Of a DNA stretch of 64,000 nucleotides, positions 38,111-50,120 are shown one piece after another. The stretch is from positions 30,112,001 to 30,176,000 of the forward strand of contig NC_092568.1 of assembly GCF_037975245.1 (NCBI RefSeq), given 5' to 3'. Numbering within the stretch: position 1 is the stretch's first letter; each line of letters begins with the position of its first letter. The notes under the pieces were generated by a model. That model was not told the origin of the DNA, searched no databases, and was given only the letters and a program-made list of their open reading frames with translations. The translations under genes and the position numbers were made by a program. Source of the DNA: Apostichopus japonicus. Its lineage: Eukaryota > Echinodermata > Holothuroidea > Aspidochirotida > Stichopodidae.

Positions 38111-40643
38111 TAACAATTTTTTTATGTGAATTATTAATGGTTTATCAATTTCATAAAAAGGAAACATAAGTGTGAAAATTTGATATTGACAATTAAAATA
38201 AATGGATGGGTTTTATCTGTCTTAGTTTACGGCAAGGTTTCTACAAAAAGAAAGTACATACTTAAGGAATACGCCAAAAATATACGGTAGAAGTACGTTG
38301 AAATGCTCATGTTTATTTTCACCCTTTATTTACACAACTTCTTCATTCATCTTGGAGTGAGGTCTTCCCCAAAAACATGCACATACAAAGGTGCTTTTAA
38401 CCTATCACTTTTCACCACTTTACTAAAACTAAAAGCTTCTTAAGTAGATACTAGAAACACAAAAACTCAATTATAAAACAACAAGTAGAGAACTTAAACT
38501 TCAACACTGAAACAATAATTCTACTTTTCAAGATTTGAGAAAAGACTGGTGACTGATATCACAAACTTCAGGCCAAGGCAATTACAAACCAGTTACAAAA
38601 GTCTGTATAGGAACAATAAGAGATACAGGTTTTGCAACTGTTCTCAAGAGGTGGTAAGATCACCTTACACCAAAAGCAACACATTGAAAGCTACTTCATT
38701 TGTTGCTATCTTTGGTTAGGGCCAATTAAGTTGCCCAAAAAAACCACAAACTATGTGACCCTTAACTTTACAAACTGACTGCAATTATAAACTTTCTAAA
38801 TGGCATATACTGCAAAAAGCTCTTCACCGAATATTAAGCTAAAGTAAGATTTTTCATACAATAATATCCTTGTAATGTATTTATAATCATATACTATGTT
38901 ATGTCAGCCTCCTCACAGTATTAAAAATTCTCCATAGAGTTGGTCAAGGCATGTGGCTTATGACCAACTATTCAACAACAACTATATGATTATCTTCTGT
39001 AAATCACTTTCAAACATTATTTTTCAACCCATGAAGTGGAAGACCCCAGTTTGGGACGACAAACACCCTGAAACTATCCCAAAGTGGTCATTTCAAATGG
39101 AATACAATCATTAGCCAAAACCTTATTACATGGTAGGCTTAAGGGTTAATTGACGTTATAAGCTTCAAACTTTCTAATTATTATTACACAACTTTCAAAC
39201 ATTTTCATATAAAGCTGAGCCATGATATCATGAACATGCAATCATTTATGCAATGCAAATGTCAAAATGGAAACTAAAAACACAGAACTTAGTAAATCAA
39301 CAAGGAAGTAACTTAAAGTCCAAAACTGAAACAGTAAACCTCTTTTTCAATGTTGAAAAAATTGGTGCATGCCAATATAAACTTCAGGCCCTGTCAATTC
39401 CAAACCAGATGTCTATGAATACCAAGACTAAAATATAAATTCCAGCCAGAAATGGATATTCTCACAAGTACATTAATAATTATTTGATGGAGTATTTCAC
39501 TGGGGTAGGGGATGTAGAAAGGAAAACTTGGTCTTAATGCATAGGCAGTGCAGTTCCTATAGACCCTACACTACACACAGTAATAGACAAGCATACGTTA
39601 GTATAGTTTTGTGGCACTACACACTGTAATCACACTTTTTTTTAAATGAAGTAGTTTAAATAATATCACATAGTATAAACTCACCACTGAAAACGAAAAA
39701 ACGTTAGTATAGTTTTGTGGCACTACACACTGTAATCACACTTTTTTTTAAATGAAGTAGTTTAAATAATATCACATAGTATATAAACTCACCACTGAAA
39801 ACGAAAAATGGCAAACATTTCACCATTTAAGGAATGGTTCAATGTGCATGAGCACTGGTATTAAAATGAACCCATTGTCCTTGTAAACATTTATACTTAT
39901 TAGAAAGTTTCCTTTTGTGGCTACTGCCTTAATGCATGCTATGATCAGGAAATCCACTGGATGAAATTTTTCTTCAATTGAATAGCACTCTAGGAAGAGG
40001 ATAGAAGGGGGCACAAATTTGCAGTCAATTCTTTGGGCAATTTGAAATGTAAGGTCATAGAAGGTGTCACATTTACTACCAAAAGTGAACTTTTAGCAGG
40101 CAGGTGTAACAATATAGTGTTAGTAATAGAACTTCATATTAATCAATACTTTATATGTCTGAATAACATGCCAACATGAATGAATAGAATTCCATAAACA
40201 AACTCTACAGTCTCATCTCCTGCTTGCTTCAAGTCCACCTTAGGTAGAAAATGTGATGCAAAGCCCATGAAAATGCATAGATTTCAGTTCTCTTTAATTA
40301 TCTAAAACAAAATTTCATCTGAAACCATTCTGCTTTAGAGGCACAGAATATGGAGATTGGTGTGCAGATTATTTCATGTCTGTGTACTCAGTACTGATCG
40401 TAGTACATAAAAACATCATCCACCTGAACGTTCCTTACATATAAGCTGAATGTCTATATACATGAAGGAAACACTAAGAGTGGCTAAAGGCGACATTGAG
40501 GTTCCAGCCAGAAGTAACCATCTTAACTTGATTTTAAATGAGTTGAATAAAAACAAAAAAACAAACGTTTCTAAATGGTTCCTGTAGTAACTAAACTCGA
40601 AATAAGTCCACTGATCACCATACTACACTGTTTGATTTTTTTA
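38111..40643. other. Non-coding region downstream of SAMD3-like gene
   Basis: Probably 3' UTR plus intergenic sequence. It contains a 106-bp duplication at 39595. No further exon recognised. Confidence 0.5.
39595..39808. repeat. 106-bp tandem duplication
   Basis: Units 39595-39700 and 39701-39808 both begin ACGTTAGTATAGTTTTGTGG and are nearly identical. The second has one extra TA and one fewer T in a T run. Confidence 0.9.
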
Positions 40644-40755
40644 TTACTTTGTTGACTCATCCTTGATATGTCCCAAAAGAGACAACACTTTGGGATTTAT
40701 GGCTGAGGATTTCCTACTTTTTCCTGATGTGGGTGGGTTGATTCCAACAAAGCAC
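40644..40755 (-). CDS. SAMD3-like terminal exon
   Basis: Acceptor TGGCAG. It completes Arg from the split codon, then CFVGINPP and a basic tail, ending in TAA at 40644-40646. 36 codons plus stop. Confidence 0.75.
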
Positions 40756-43325
40756 CTGCCAAAAAAAAAAAATGAGTTGATTTTTGTTACTTTTGGTGGG
40801 AATTAATATTTTCATCATTGACCTTGACACTTGACCAGTAGAAAACCATGTCTTTAAAACATGATACTTCTGAAAATTTGCTGCACATTAATTATTCACT
40901 TCACTGTTTCAGGTATAAATTAAATGGCTTCTCACACTGCTTTCATATTAGTTTGTATTTATAATTATGAAAGTCATAATGATTGTGGTCAAAACATTTT
41001 CAAGCATATTTCCTTATTCACAATTCTTTTATAACTCTTTTTTAGAGAACAGTTGTTGTTTATAACAGTCAATTCCACAAGAAGACTGTCCATGAAATCA
41101 ATTTGGAATGTACAGTTTGAAGGATTAAAGCCTGGGTCCCATCTATACAATTCTACAAGCAGTAAATTTTAAACAAAGTCTGACGATGAAACACAAGAAT
41201 CAACTTCAAAATCGACAAAATTCAGGTGGATTGTAGTTGAAAGGAAATAGGACACTGATCTTCTTGGAGCAACGATCAGGATCGACTTTTTCAACTGTGC
41301 ATTTTGTTGCAAGTTTAATCCCAATGTTGATGGGACTAGGGCTCTACAAATAATGTCACTGCATAAATATTCTACGATCTTCAAATTAATGATGCTGTTA
41401 CTATTTAACACTAAACACCTACTGCAGCAGTTCATCTAAACTGAGGTAAATAATTGTTAAGTTAGACTATGACCAAATTTCAAGTAACAGTACCTTCAAT
41501 GGTATTCTAAGTTGGGATCATGATCTTCTCTCTAGACAGACAAATTATGACTTACTTGTGTAACTACTCAACTGAATTTTACACTGGTTCAAGTCTTTCC
41601 CAAGTGTTGGTAGAAAACACACTATACAAGGAAAACACTACCATGAGTTACAACTCCAATCCCAGCTATAACCACTACTGTACAAATATTCATTCATATT
41701 CCATTAACACTTACCTCTGGATGAACTCCAATGTCACACAGCTGTCTGCAGGATACTGAATGTTTAAAACATAGTATGTGGCAAAGAGGTAGGCAAGGGC
41801 ACTCTGAAAATCAGCAATAAGATGATTGACAACTACCTTGTCAACTGCGATCATATACTTCCGCCCGGCCAACAGTGTGGTTCCTGTGATATCAATATTC
41901 AAACAAAGATAAAAATGTCAATCCGAGTTTCACTTTGTCATTATTTTCCGAAATTGAATTTTTTTAGTGCTGTTACGGACTAAGAGTATGTTTCCATTCT
42001 TTTACTGAAGGATTATCATGTAACATTCTCAAGAGTAGTAACTTTTTTAGGGACCTTAAAAAAGGTATGTCCATTAAACACTTAACCTAGAAACTGCAAT
42101 GACAAGATCAAAAGTGAATTGCAAGCAGAACCCACTGATTTTTCACTGAATGATGCAAAGCCTAAATCAGTGGACAACCCCTCCCCCACATTGGAAGAAA
42201 AAAATTCTCTGCCCTGCCTCTGTAAGAATAGGTATCACACCAAACAAGATCATTGGTCATCTATCTATTGCCTTGCATCTTGGATTCTATGCAAACCTTA
42301 TGCATAACTTGAAAGGCCAAATGCAATTACCCCATTCTGACTACAAACCCTCTATACTAATTCATAAATATGTACACGTCATTCTTTTAATCTCAAAACA
42401 ATGTTTCTGTTACATTTTTACCTTTACTACTGGACATTAACGTTCTGAACCAACCTGAATGAGAGATTTGAAGGATTTAGCTGATGCTTCCAAGTAAGAG
42501 TTGGATGATTGCTTATGCCATTACACCAAACTGAGTCTAAATTACTGCCGCCAGACTGATCCCTAAATTTTGACAATGGTTTGTGGCATATTTAGAGCCA
42601 CTTCCCATCATAGCCAGAAGATGTAACTTCAATAAATGAATCTTCTCTTTCATCTAAATATCACATTATACTAAATCTTGGCAAACTGCTTCTCAGTATC
42701 TAACAAGTATCTACCACACTGAAAGCTAGTACATTTGTTCCCATGTCACATTTAGAACACTTTTGATAAGTATATACCTCTATTGCACAATTTAGAAAGG
42801 AAGACTTTGCATTTGAATTAAGAAACAGGAATTCCTACTTTAGTCTGAGCCTAGCAAGGGATCAATGGTAGGAAAAGACAGGCTTGGTAAAACAATCAGT
42901 AGTATTCAAAAAAAATGTTGAGCAGGATCCAAGGGATACTTTAAATCTGATGTGCTTAAATATTGTTTGATGAAATAACAAAGCTCTGTAAACAGAAACA
43001 CCCGAAATGTACATTCAAGAAGCTTACCCGAAACAACAATACAGGGTGATGGAGAGTTCAAGCCAGAAACAGCCTCCTGATCACTGCTTGTCTCCTGGGA
43101 AAGTAAAATATGTGCAACTTGTATTTTAAAACCTGAAACTTATACAAAGTTGTCTGGTGGCAGAAATTGGATAACAATTTGATCTGGGCCCCATTCTACA
43201 AAGAGTAACCCACAATCTTAGATTTGATTCATAGTCTGTGTTTAACTTTAAATCACACTCAAGACAAAGAAAAACTCTGTATGGAACAGGGCCCTAGTTA
43301 GGATATTATATAGCAGTTATATGTT

Positions 43326-43411
<86 letters not shown>

Positions 43412-45945
43412 CAGTTAATTGTCACCTTAGTGTAGGTCAGAGTTCACTTCAGTAGCCATCATGATGGCAGTCTACATGACTACTCATTACTAAATAATGT
43501 TTAATTATTGGCCATATACAGCACACATTTTGACCAAGTCTGTATAAACACACTTAAAAGAACACATGTGGCATTACACCTCGAGTACACACATTGCTTT
43601 AGGCATGATCTAAGAACATATTCTGCACCTGTGGCATAGTCAGGTTGTTGTCATGGGGCTGATTTGCAACTCTATGTAAGGTGTCCTGAAAGGCTGATCA
43701 ACATAACACTACAGAGACTATAACAATGTGACACTGAAATTTTACTTAAAATCCCCACTTTGCCATCCCTTGCTTAAAATTAGGCTTTCAACTAATCTAT
43801 GGTTAGTTCAACTTTACCAGGGTGAAATTGCACTTTTTACTGTAGTCTTCAACCTTATCTTGCTATAATATTTGCCAAGTAATTTACCAGCATGACAACC
43901 TTTGCAAATAAATGAAATAGAAAAAAATATCAGTTCACTTTATAGAAATACTCACCTTTGATAGGTACAACAGGGTATCTACTTTCTCCCCAAAGTAGCC
44001 AGATTAATCCAGGCATCTCAGGAGTAAGATCGTTTGTTTCTGCTCTGGCAACTTCTATGGCATCAAAAACATCTTTTAAAGCTGGCTTTTTGGTAGCAAC
44101 TTTCCTCAAATAGTGCATAACAGACTGACCTTTGGTATCTAAAGATTTAGAAAGAGTAGGCATCAGTTCAATACCAACCAATTCATGAAAGTGGCTCATC
44201 ATACCAATGCTTTCCAGGAGAAATGGGTATTCTTCTATTATCCCTATGAGGGTTATGCTGTTTGTATTGATCATTGTGCGGATAGTGAAATACAACAGTT
44301 TCATGTTCATCTGAATGATGTCTTCATCCCACTTATCTTCATTTTCATACATTTCCTTTAGTTCAAGGGTTCTCCTTTTTTGAGATGTTTCGTCTTCCCT
44401 CTCTGGCAACCCTTTTCGTTGCCAGTTCTGACAACCATAAGAGTCTCGTTTTTTTGCTCGCTTAGGCTTCTGTTCTGAAGACTCATCATCTGATGTGCTG
44501 GTCAATGAAGACGTTCCTGGCAGATATGTTTCAGTCCGCCTCAGGTTGTTGATTCTGTTTTCCATTTGCTTAAGTACAGATTCAAAGCCATCTCCAATAA
44601 CTTCACCGCCTATGTCATCTCTAAAGCTTGCTGGGTAAGAATCAACAATTGTTTTTGAAATAATGGCAAGATTCTTACGGCCCGGATTGCGATTTTTCTT
44701 CATGATGTCATCACATATTATTCGTATCATTTCCCTTCTGTCTCTTGGTGATGGCCTTGTACATTTCTTTAATGAATCACTTAAGTTCTTAGGCATTTTG
44801 TTCCACTGGACTGTAAAAGTTTCCACCCAGTGCTTCTTTAGTGAGGTAGGAGTTCCTGGACTTGAGCTGGATGACTCTGAAGAAGCAACTGATCCGACTA
44901 GTTGAAAATCTTCCATTCCCAACTCCAGTTGGTGATTTAGTTCACTTGGGGTAGTATCTGGCGAAAAAAGGAAAAACTGAACATCAGGGCCTTGTTTCAC
45001 AAAGAGTTATGCTCAGTCAAGTTTGATATGTAGAACATAAGTTAGCAATAAATCAAACTAAGACTGAGCGTAACTCTTCATGAAATGGGGCGAGGACTAC
45101 CTCTAAAACTAACAGAAATGTTTTCAATGAATAAAAACATTAAATTTCCAAGAAATATGTAAGAACTAGTGTAGCCTCTTGTTGCCACATGTGTACATAA
45201 CCAGTCTTACAATGATATGAAAGCATTAGCTACAAGCCAACAAACTTGCATTTCCTCATTTCTCTAAACAACTGCAATTGAAATTGATACAGAATACAAG
45301 TAGTGTACAGTATGCCATTGGCACAACGAAAACACTGTCTATCTGAAAACAAGGATGAGAATGTGTGGACATAAAAGCACTGGAATGTTTATTAATTACA
45401 AATTTAGAGTCTTGTACATATTTACACTGCAAAGTTTCTGTTAAGCAACTGTCCATGAATGATTACCTCAACTATCAAGCAGATAAACTTGCAAGATTAC
45501 ATGTAGGCTGTTCAACCATGATCTAGTCACAAACTCTTCATTTCAGAACTGTAATGACTTTTGGTACTGATTTTTTTGTCCTTTTGGTAAACATGATAGT
45601 TTCCAGGTCACACATTGCCTCCTCACTCTGCAAGTACTGTGCTGTGCACACTAAATTTGCCTACTAAAAGAAATGTACAAAATACTGGGGTCTGGACGAT
45701 ACAGTACCTTCAACCCTTGTAGACCAAGCTTTCAAAAGCTTTCTCCGCTGAATTGGTTTCAAATTTTGGAGATCCTCTTCTGTAACATACTTTAAATCTG
45801 CAACACTTTCAACTCCTGCTCTTATGAGCAGTTCTAGCACCTCCTTAATCTTGTAGGTGGGCAGTAGTGGAAAGACATCACTCACAGCACTCTCAATTGG
45901 ACCAAGAAGAACAGTATCATCTGAAGATGTATCTGACAGTTCCAT
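40644..45945 (-). CDS. SAMD3-like protein (SAM-domain, expanded family)
   Basis: Multi-exon gene of the family annotated as sterile alpha motif domain-containing protein 3-like, multi-copy in fishes and marine invertebrates. Its function is unknown to me. Exons: 45708-45945, 43956-44957, 43028-43094, 41715-41883 and 40644-40755. Exon 1 carries the SAM-like helices (KIKEVLELLIRAGV through LKPIQRRKLLKAW). Exon 2 has a Ser-rich linker, a W...VQWNKMP...PSPRDRREMIRIICDD block typical of the family, a basic stretch (KPKRAKKR) that may be a nuclear signal, and a helical core. Exons 3-5 hold the C-terminal domain with PCIVVSG, YYVLNIQYP and TLEFIQRCFVGINP. Junctions 1-2, 3-4 and 4-5 agree in phase. 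Exon 2 to exon 3 does not, so either an exon between 43095 and 43955 was missed or this copy is disrupted. A TAATAAA sequence overlaps the stop and could serve as a poly-A signal. Confidence 0.8.
41715..41883 (-). CDS. SAMD3-like coding exon 4
   Basis: Acceptor ATATCACAG, donor GTAAGT, 169 bp. It encodes TTLLAGRKYM through YYVLNIQYP and TLEFIQ, the most conserved C-terminal block of the family. Confidence 0.8.
43028..43094 (-). CDS. SAMD3-like coding exon 3
   Basis: 67 bp between acceptor ACTTTCCCAG and donor GTAAGC. It encodes ETSSDQEAVSGLNSPSP then CIVVS. Only the phase-0 reading is open, while exon 2 ends in phase 1. Its C-terminal junction with the next exon is clean. Confidence 0.6.
43328..43410. 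repeat. (TA)n microsatellite
   Basis: About 83 bp of uninterrupted TA dinucleotides, in the SAMD3-like intron between exons 2 and 3. Confidence 0.95.
43956..44957 (-). CDS. SAMD3-like coding exon 2 (central domain)
   Basis: Acceptor TTTTCGCCAG, donor GTGAGT, 1002 bp. The open frame runs on past the donor to 43930. Its first two bases complete the split codon from exon 1 to Asp, giving ...RVED-TTPSE.... It contains the Ser-rich linker, the W/VQWNKMP block and the long helical region ending RYPVVPIK. Confidence 0.85.
45708..45945 (-). CDS. SAMD3-like coding exon 1 (SAM-like domain)
   Basis: Starts at ATG 45945 (MELSDTSSDD) and ends in phase 1 at donor GTACTG. It encodes 79 codons with a five-helix SAM-like segment at about residues 25-75. 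Confidence 0.75.
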
Positions 45946-46619
45946 TTTGAATCAACACAAACCACTCTGCCAACAGCAAGAAACATATAGCTGACTGATT
46001 TTGTTAATGTGAACGTCTGTCACTATTGAGTTGACACCTCAAACTGACAAATACTACTATACCATTTTTACACAATGGCTCAAGCAATAAATAATGACCA
46101 CTGCATTGACCATTCCTTTACTATAGCTCAGATTACTTTGTTTTCCTGCACTATCAAGAATGTAGATCTTTGTTCAAGGAAAGATAACTACTCAGTACAT
46201 TATAAAGCCTGAATAAATATGTATTAAATAGCAAATGCAGTCCCAAAATTTGAATTTGTGGACTATGATAGGCCAAGTGAGGAGTGAGTGTTCACTCACA
46301 TGAAAACAGAACTAAATGAATAAATTGTTGAATTGAGGCTAGGTGCAACATTTCTGTTGTGAATCATCCAAATGCTCTAAAATTTCTCAGAGAAGCACCA
46401 GCATTGATATTTGATAGGTTTATATGATGTTTGAAGCATTGTTGGGGAAACTGCATATATGCCTTACATGCATAAACATACACAACTTAGAACGATATAT
46501 GCTGAATGTACGGTATTGGACCCTGTGTAAACATGTGACATATTGAACACATGAGGCAAGGTAAATGCATGCACATACATCCATACCATGGCCAAGTACC
46601 ATCATCATTGTTGAGAAAG

Positions 46620-47162
46620 TCATGAGTGGAAACAATTATGCTTCAGTGGAAGCAGGAGTCTTCCTTGAACTGGATAAGCTGACAATGGATAATAGTCACA
46701 AAGTTCTGAAACCTTCAGACAGTCTATATCATTTGATGGTTGCAGCAAGTACACACCTAGTTCCTCAAGAAGGGTAGCATTATGCAGTTTAACAACAAGA
46801 AATGCATCATTGTTACATAAAAGAGTCAACAGAATACAGCCAAATTGCAAGACTGAATCTGTACATTTGCATGCCACAAACAAACCTGCACTGTACTGAG
46901 TACCATAGACCTTTAATTTGTTACTCACTGTGGCTGAATCAACCTGTAACTCTTTTGACTGCAGGGAAGCCCTAATTTCAGGACTAAAAATCTCAGGATT
47001 TAGTTGCTCACCTTTTTCAATGAAATTTTTTTCAGGAAACATACTCCCTGCACTATTATATGCCTGCAGCTGCTGATGTCTTTCTGACAGCGTATGTGTT
47101 ACATTAACAAAGTTATGGCAATTCCTAGCACACCGTTTTGAAGTAAGAGTGTTTGCTTTCAA
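46620..47162 (-). CDS. C-terminal exon of an uncharacterised expanded-family protein
   Basis: A 180-codon open stretch closing with TGA. It resembles the C-terminal part of a large uncharacterised family that is multi-copy in fishes, cnidarians and echinoderms. Recognisable blocks: HxLSERHQQLQ (residues about 23-34), a VYGTQYSAGLFV strand pair (about 85-96), FG..LL.LLCNNDAFLVVKL, then CDYYPLSAYPVQGRLLLPLKH at the end. Family members usually have several hundred further residues N-terminally, often with C2H2 fingers. I did not find those exons upstream, so this is partial or a remnant. The left end of the open frame is not a real start. An acceptor at GTGCTAG (about 47127-47133) would make the exon begin just before NCHNFVNV. 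It lies about 670 bp upstream of the SAMD3-like gene in the same orientation. Confidence 0.6.
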   Translation of the reverse strand: MKANTLTSKRCARNCHNFVNVTHTLSERHQQLQAYNSAGSMFPEKNFIEKGEQLNPEIFSPEIRASLQSKELQVDSATVSNKLKVYGTQYSAGLFVACKCTDSVLQFGCILLTLLCNNDAFLVVKLHNATLLEELGVYLLQPSNDIDCLKVSELCDYYPLSAYPVQGRLLLPLKHNCFHS

Positions 47163-48560
47163 ACCTCAGTGTCCACACTCTGATTAAAGGGCCAAACTTA
47201 ACTGTCAACTCTGGATAATGACAAAGAAAGTGATGTTTTGGTCTAAGCTTCACATGCTTCTTTTTGTACACATGATTTTGTCTAGATGCATAATCAATGC
47301 AAATGGTTGTGTCAAAATGATTGACAGACTGTGGTACTGGTAGTGTGGACAGGCTCAGTCCAACTCATACTGGTTCTCACACAGTAAAACTACTGTAGCA
47401 TTACTGTTAGGCCCTAGCTTTGTTGGGTATCATAGGTTTTCAAAGCTAATGAGTAATGTTGGCTTAAACTTAATCAACAATTCGGTTAAAAGTAGCCTAT
47501 TAATATTAATAGCCTAGGCTACAGCCGCACAGGCAATAGCAAAAACCTAAGTTTTTAAATTGTATATGGGCCAAGCCTATAGGCCTAGGCTATTATTTTA
47601 TTTCATCAATATCGCTCCGGACTAAGACCACCGTTAGCCACTGATGCCTAACGTTATGCTAGGCCCTTCGCTATTAGGCCTAGCCTATAACTATAAAGCT
47701 CAGTTATCGCATCCGTTATACAAAAACATTTAACAGATTTTCCGAAACGGCAAGAAAAAGCCTTCTAAGAATTTGTTATTGATGAATAGTCAATGTTTCT
47801 ACCAACTTATTTGCTAACAAAACTTGAATGAACTTCCACTACACCCACCTCAGTCGAATATTGCAGAATTCTCCTGCGTCATCAGTGAAAAGGCAGCTAG
47901 TGTTGTGTACTGCATGCTGGACGCAAGTAGTAGTAGTGTGTACGTACGTACGTGGTCGGAGTTCGGTGCGCTGTTGTATTGTACGTATAACTGAAAAAGT
48001 TTCTTGTGCACTGATACGTCAGGCCGTGGACTGTTATTTTGGCGGGAAACGTTAATATGCATATGTTACACTCGTGAACCCAGATGGAAACCGTGACCTT
48101 AGGTCACCGAGCCATTGCGAAACCACTGGACTGCATTAGGTGTGCCATACGCGCTGTACGTTGTTTTTCACGCCAATGCAACCTTTAACAACATCAATCT
48201 GTCTCACCCACATGCTCGCTGTATCACGAAATCGATCGGCATTTACTCTGATTTAAATTATTTGAAATAAAAATGCCCAAATTAAATAGAATGTTTTTCG
48301 TCTTTTTAGTGCGCATTCAATGCCAATTGAAGACAGTTAATAATGATCACAATTTTTTTAAACCCCAGAGCTTCCTTGCATGGGCATCGCCCAAAGGTCC
48401 CGAAAACACATTGACTAACCTAGGGCCCGAAGCGGGTCCCTGGACCACACACCCGAGATGAGCGCATCCCATATATTGTTCAGTCAGATTGTGCTTGAAG
48501 AAACATACGATGAATTGGTCTATAAAAGGACCCTATAGTGTTGCTAATTGAAATACTAAA
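47163..48560 (-). promoter_or_regulatory. Candidate promoter with consensus E2F site
   Basis: Upstream of both minus-strand genes inside the candidate element. At 48037-48049 the sequence TTTTGGCGGGAAA is a full E2F consensus site, followed by a CpG-richer stretch (47930-48240) and poly-CTAGGCCTA motifs around 47500-47700. A start site cannot be placed from sequence. Confidence 0.4.
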
Positions 48561-48940
48561 TATTTGTTTTTCCGCAAAAATGAAAAGTTTCTGTTTAAAA
48601 ACATTTTTTTGTCGTAGTAAATACAAATTGATGGTAAAAAAAAAACAGTGCGATCATGTTATTGCAATAAAACAGATATAAGTTGTAAAATAACAGGATT
48701 TTTCAACTGTTACTTTAATTTACAGTTACTTCTGTAAAAATATTAATGATTGCAGTCAAATTTTGTTAAAAAAATAGAAAATAATTGTTTTCTAAATAAA
48801 CAGAAAATATAGGTTATATTACATTTTGTTTTTGTAGCAATACAAACTGTTTGTAAAAATACAGTAATTTTTGGTTAATGGGAAAAAACCGGAAATTTAT
48901 GTTAAAAAAGTCTGTAAACAGACAGATATTTTTAACAGTG
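48561..48940. repeat. Right subterminal repeat region of the candidate element
   Basis: Multiple CTGTAAA/TTTACAG and AACAG/CTGTT motifs in both orientations, ending TTTTTAACAGTG. It is AT-rich and mirrors the composition of 37406-37620. Confidence 0.6.
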
Positions 48941-49469
48941 TATGCTATCTGTCAAATATTTCATTGCAAAAACGCCACAAGGGGTTGACAAATTATGAGA
49001 CTGTTTGTGAATACCACCTACCCCCCCCCCCCACCCCCATCCCCGTCTCCACATATCCCAGTGACGTGCACAAGATTTCAAAGATTGTGGAGGGGGGGGA
49101 CTTCTTAAACTTAAACTTTGGTTGATTATACTGTTATGAAACTTTATGGAAGGGAGTCACAGTGTGCCAAAAGAAGTGTTCTAAATGGGATGTGTAATAT
49201 TCCATGACTGGAAAGTTTATACTCTACGGACGATGTCAATGCTCCCCAACCCCCCCCCCCCCCTTATTCCCCGCACCTTTCTCACGCCCGCCGACTGCAA
49301 TAGTCGGAAGTCCCTTTACACCTCTAAGGAGCATGGACATTTTAACTTACATATTATGGGATCTGCAAAGCAATCAAAGAGATCGGTGGTCCAAGGTCGA
49401 CCGACACCACGTGGGAAGTTTGGGTCGTTGATGTGGAGCAGAGGCTACAAATAAATACAGGAATGAATT
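48941..49469. other. No recognisable gene
   Basis: Contains C-runs (about 49021-49037 and 49251-49263) and a G run (about 49091-49098). A CAGTGACGTGCAC motif at 49060 resembles a hAT terminus, but no partner was found. Confidence 0.45.
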
Positions 49470-49693
49470 AACGAACGAACGAACGAAACGAACGAACGAA
49501 CGAACGAACGAACGAACGAACGAACGAACGAACGAACGAACGAACGAACGAACGAACGAACGAACGAACGAACGAACGACCGAACGAACGAACGAACGAA
49601 CGAACGAACGAACGAACGAACGAACGAACGAACGAACGAACGAACGAACGAACGAACGAACGAACGAACGAACGAACGAACGAACGAACGAAC
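49470..49693. repeat. (GAAC)n microsatellite
   Basis: About 55 copies of the 4-bp unit CGAA/GAAC with a single C interruption near 49580 and one slipped unit near 49487. It produces long spurious open frames with a repeated R-S-F-V pattern on the minus strand. Confidence 0.97.
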
Positions 49694-50120
49694 AGCCTGA
49701 CGAAAGGAACCAACGAATGATTGGATACATTATAGTTATGAAACCAACACGCCGTGATAAGTCTCTAAGAACAAGTTATAATACTTAACGAAACTTCTTG
49801 TAGTTTCAAGAACCGTTCAACTGACCCGTTAATGACATGGACAACAATAATTCAAAGGTTATCTATCGTTTTTCTATATTATAACAGAAACATATTCATT
49901 TTTGTAAATTCTAATTACAGGAAAAACAAACAAAGCGTTTTAGTAGTTTAATTTTGAATATAGGCTTTACCATATTGGTTCGAGTACACGATTGGTAATG
50001 ACTGAATTAAAAAATTTATATTCAGTCATTTTCTTCACTGCTTAGATATGTTTGTCATTTTGTTAACAACCTGTCATCGTTTTCACTGAATTATTTGAAA
50101 ACTGCTTTGAATACTTGCAG

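Larger units (their letters stand above)
37406..48940. mobile_element. Candidate 11.5-kb TIR-bounded element carrying SAMD3-like and partner genes
   Basis: The left end begins CACTGTTAAAAAAATTTCTG. The right end, read inverted, begins CACTGTTAAAAATATCTGTC. Identity extends 3 bp outward (ATA), giving 15 identical bases. Both subterminal regions are dense in CTGTAAA/TTTACAG-type motifs. Neither end has a nearer inverted partner within about 1 kb, which is why I pair them. Flanking TA (left TATA, right TATG) is too short to prove a duplication. The interval encloses the SAMD3-like gene and the exon at 46620, both on the minus strand. No transposase domain was recognised. Alternative: two unrelated truncated copies of a short repeat. 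Confidence 0.45.

Noticed and set aside
41169-41435. 88-codon minus-strand frame within the SAMD3-like gene span
   Set aside because: It lies in the intron between exons 4 and 5, which already join in phase, and shows no family motif.
49374-49730. Long minus-strand open frames with a repeated R-S-F-V pattern
   Set aside because: They are the translation of the 4-bp GAAC microsatellite, open in several frames because the repeat lacks stops.
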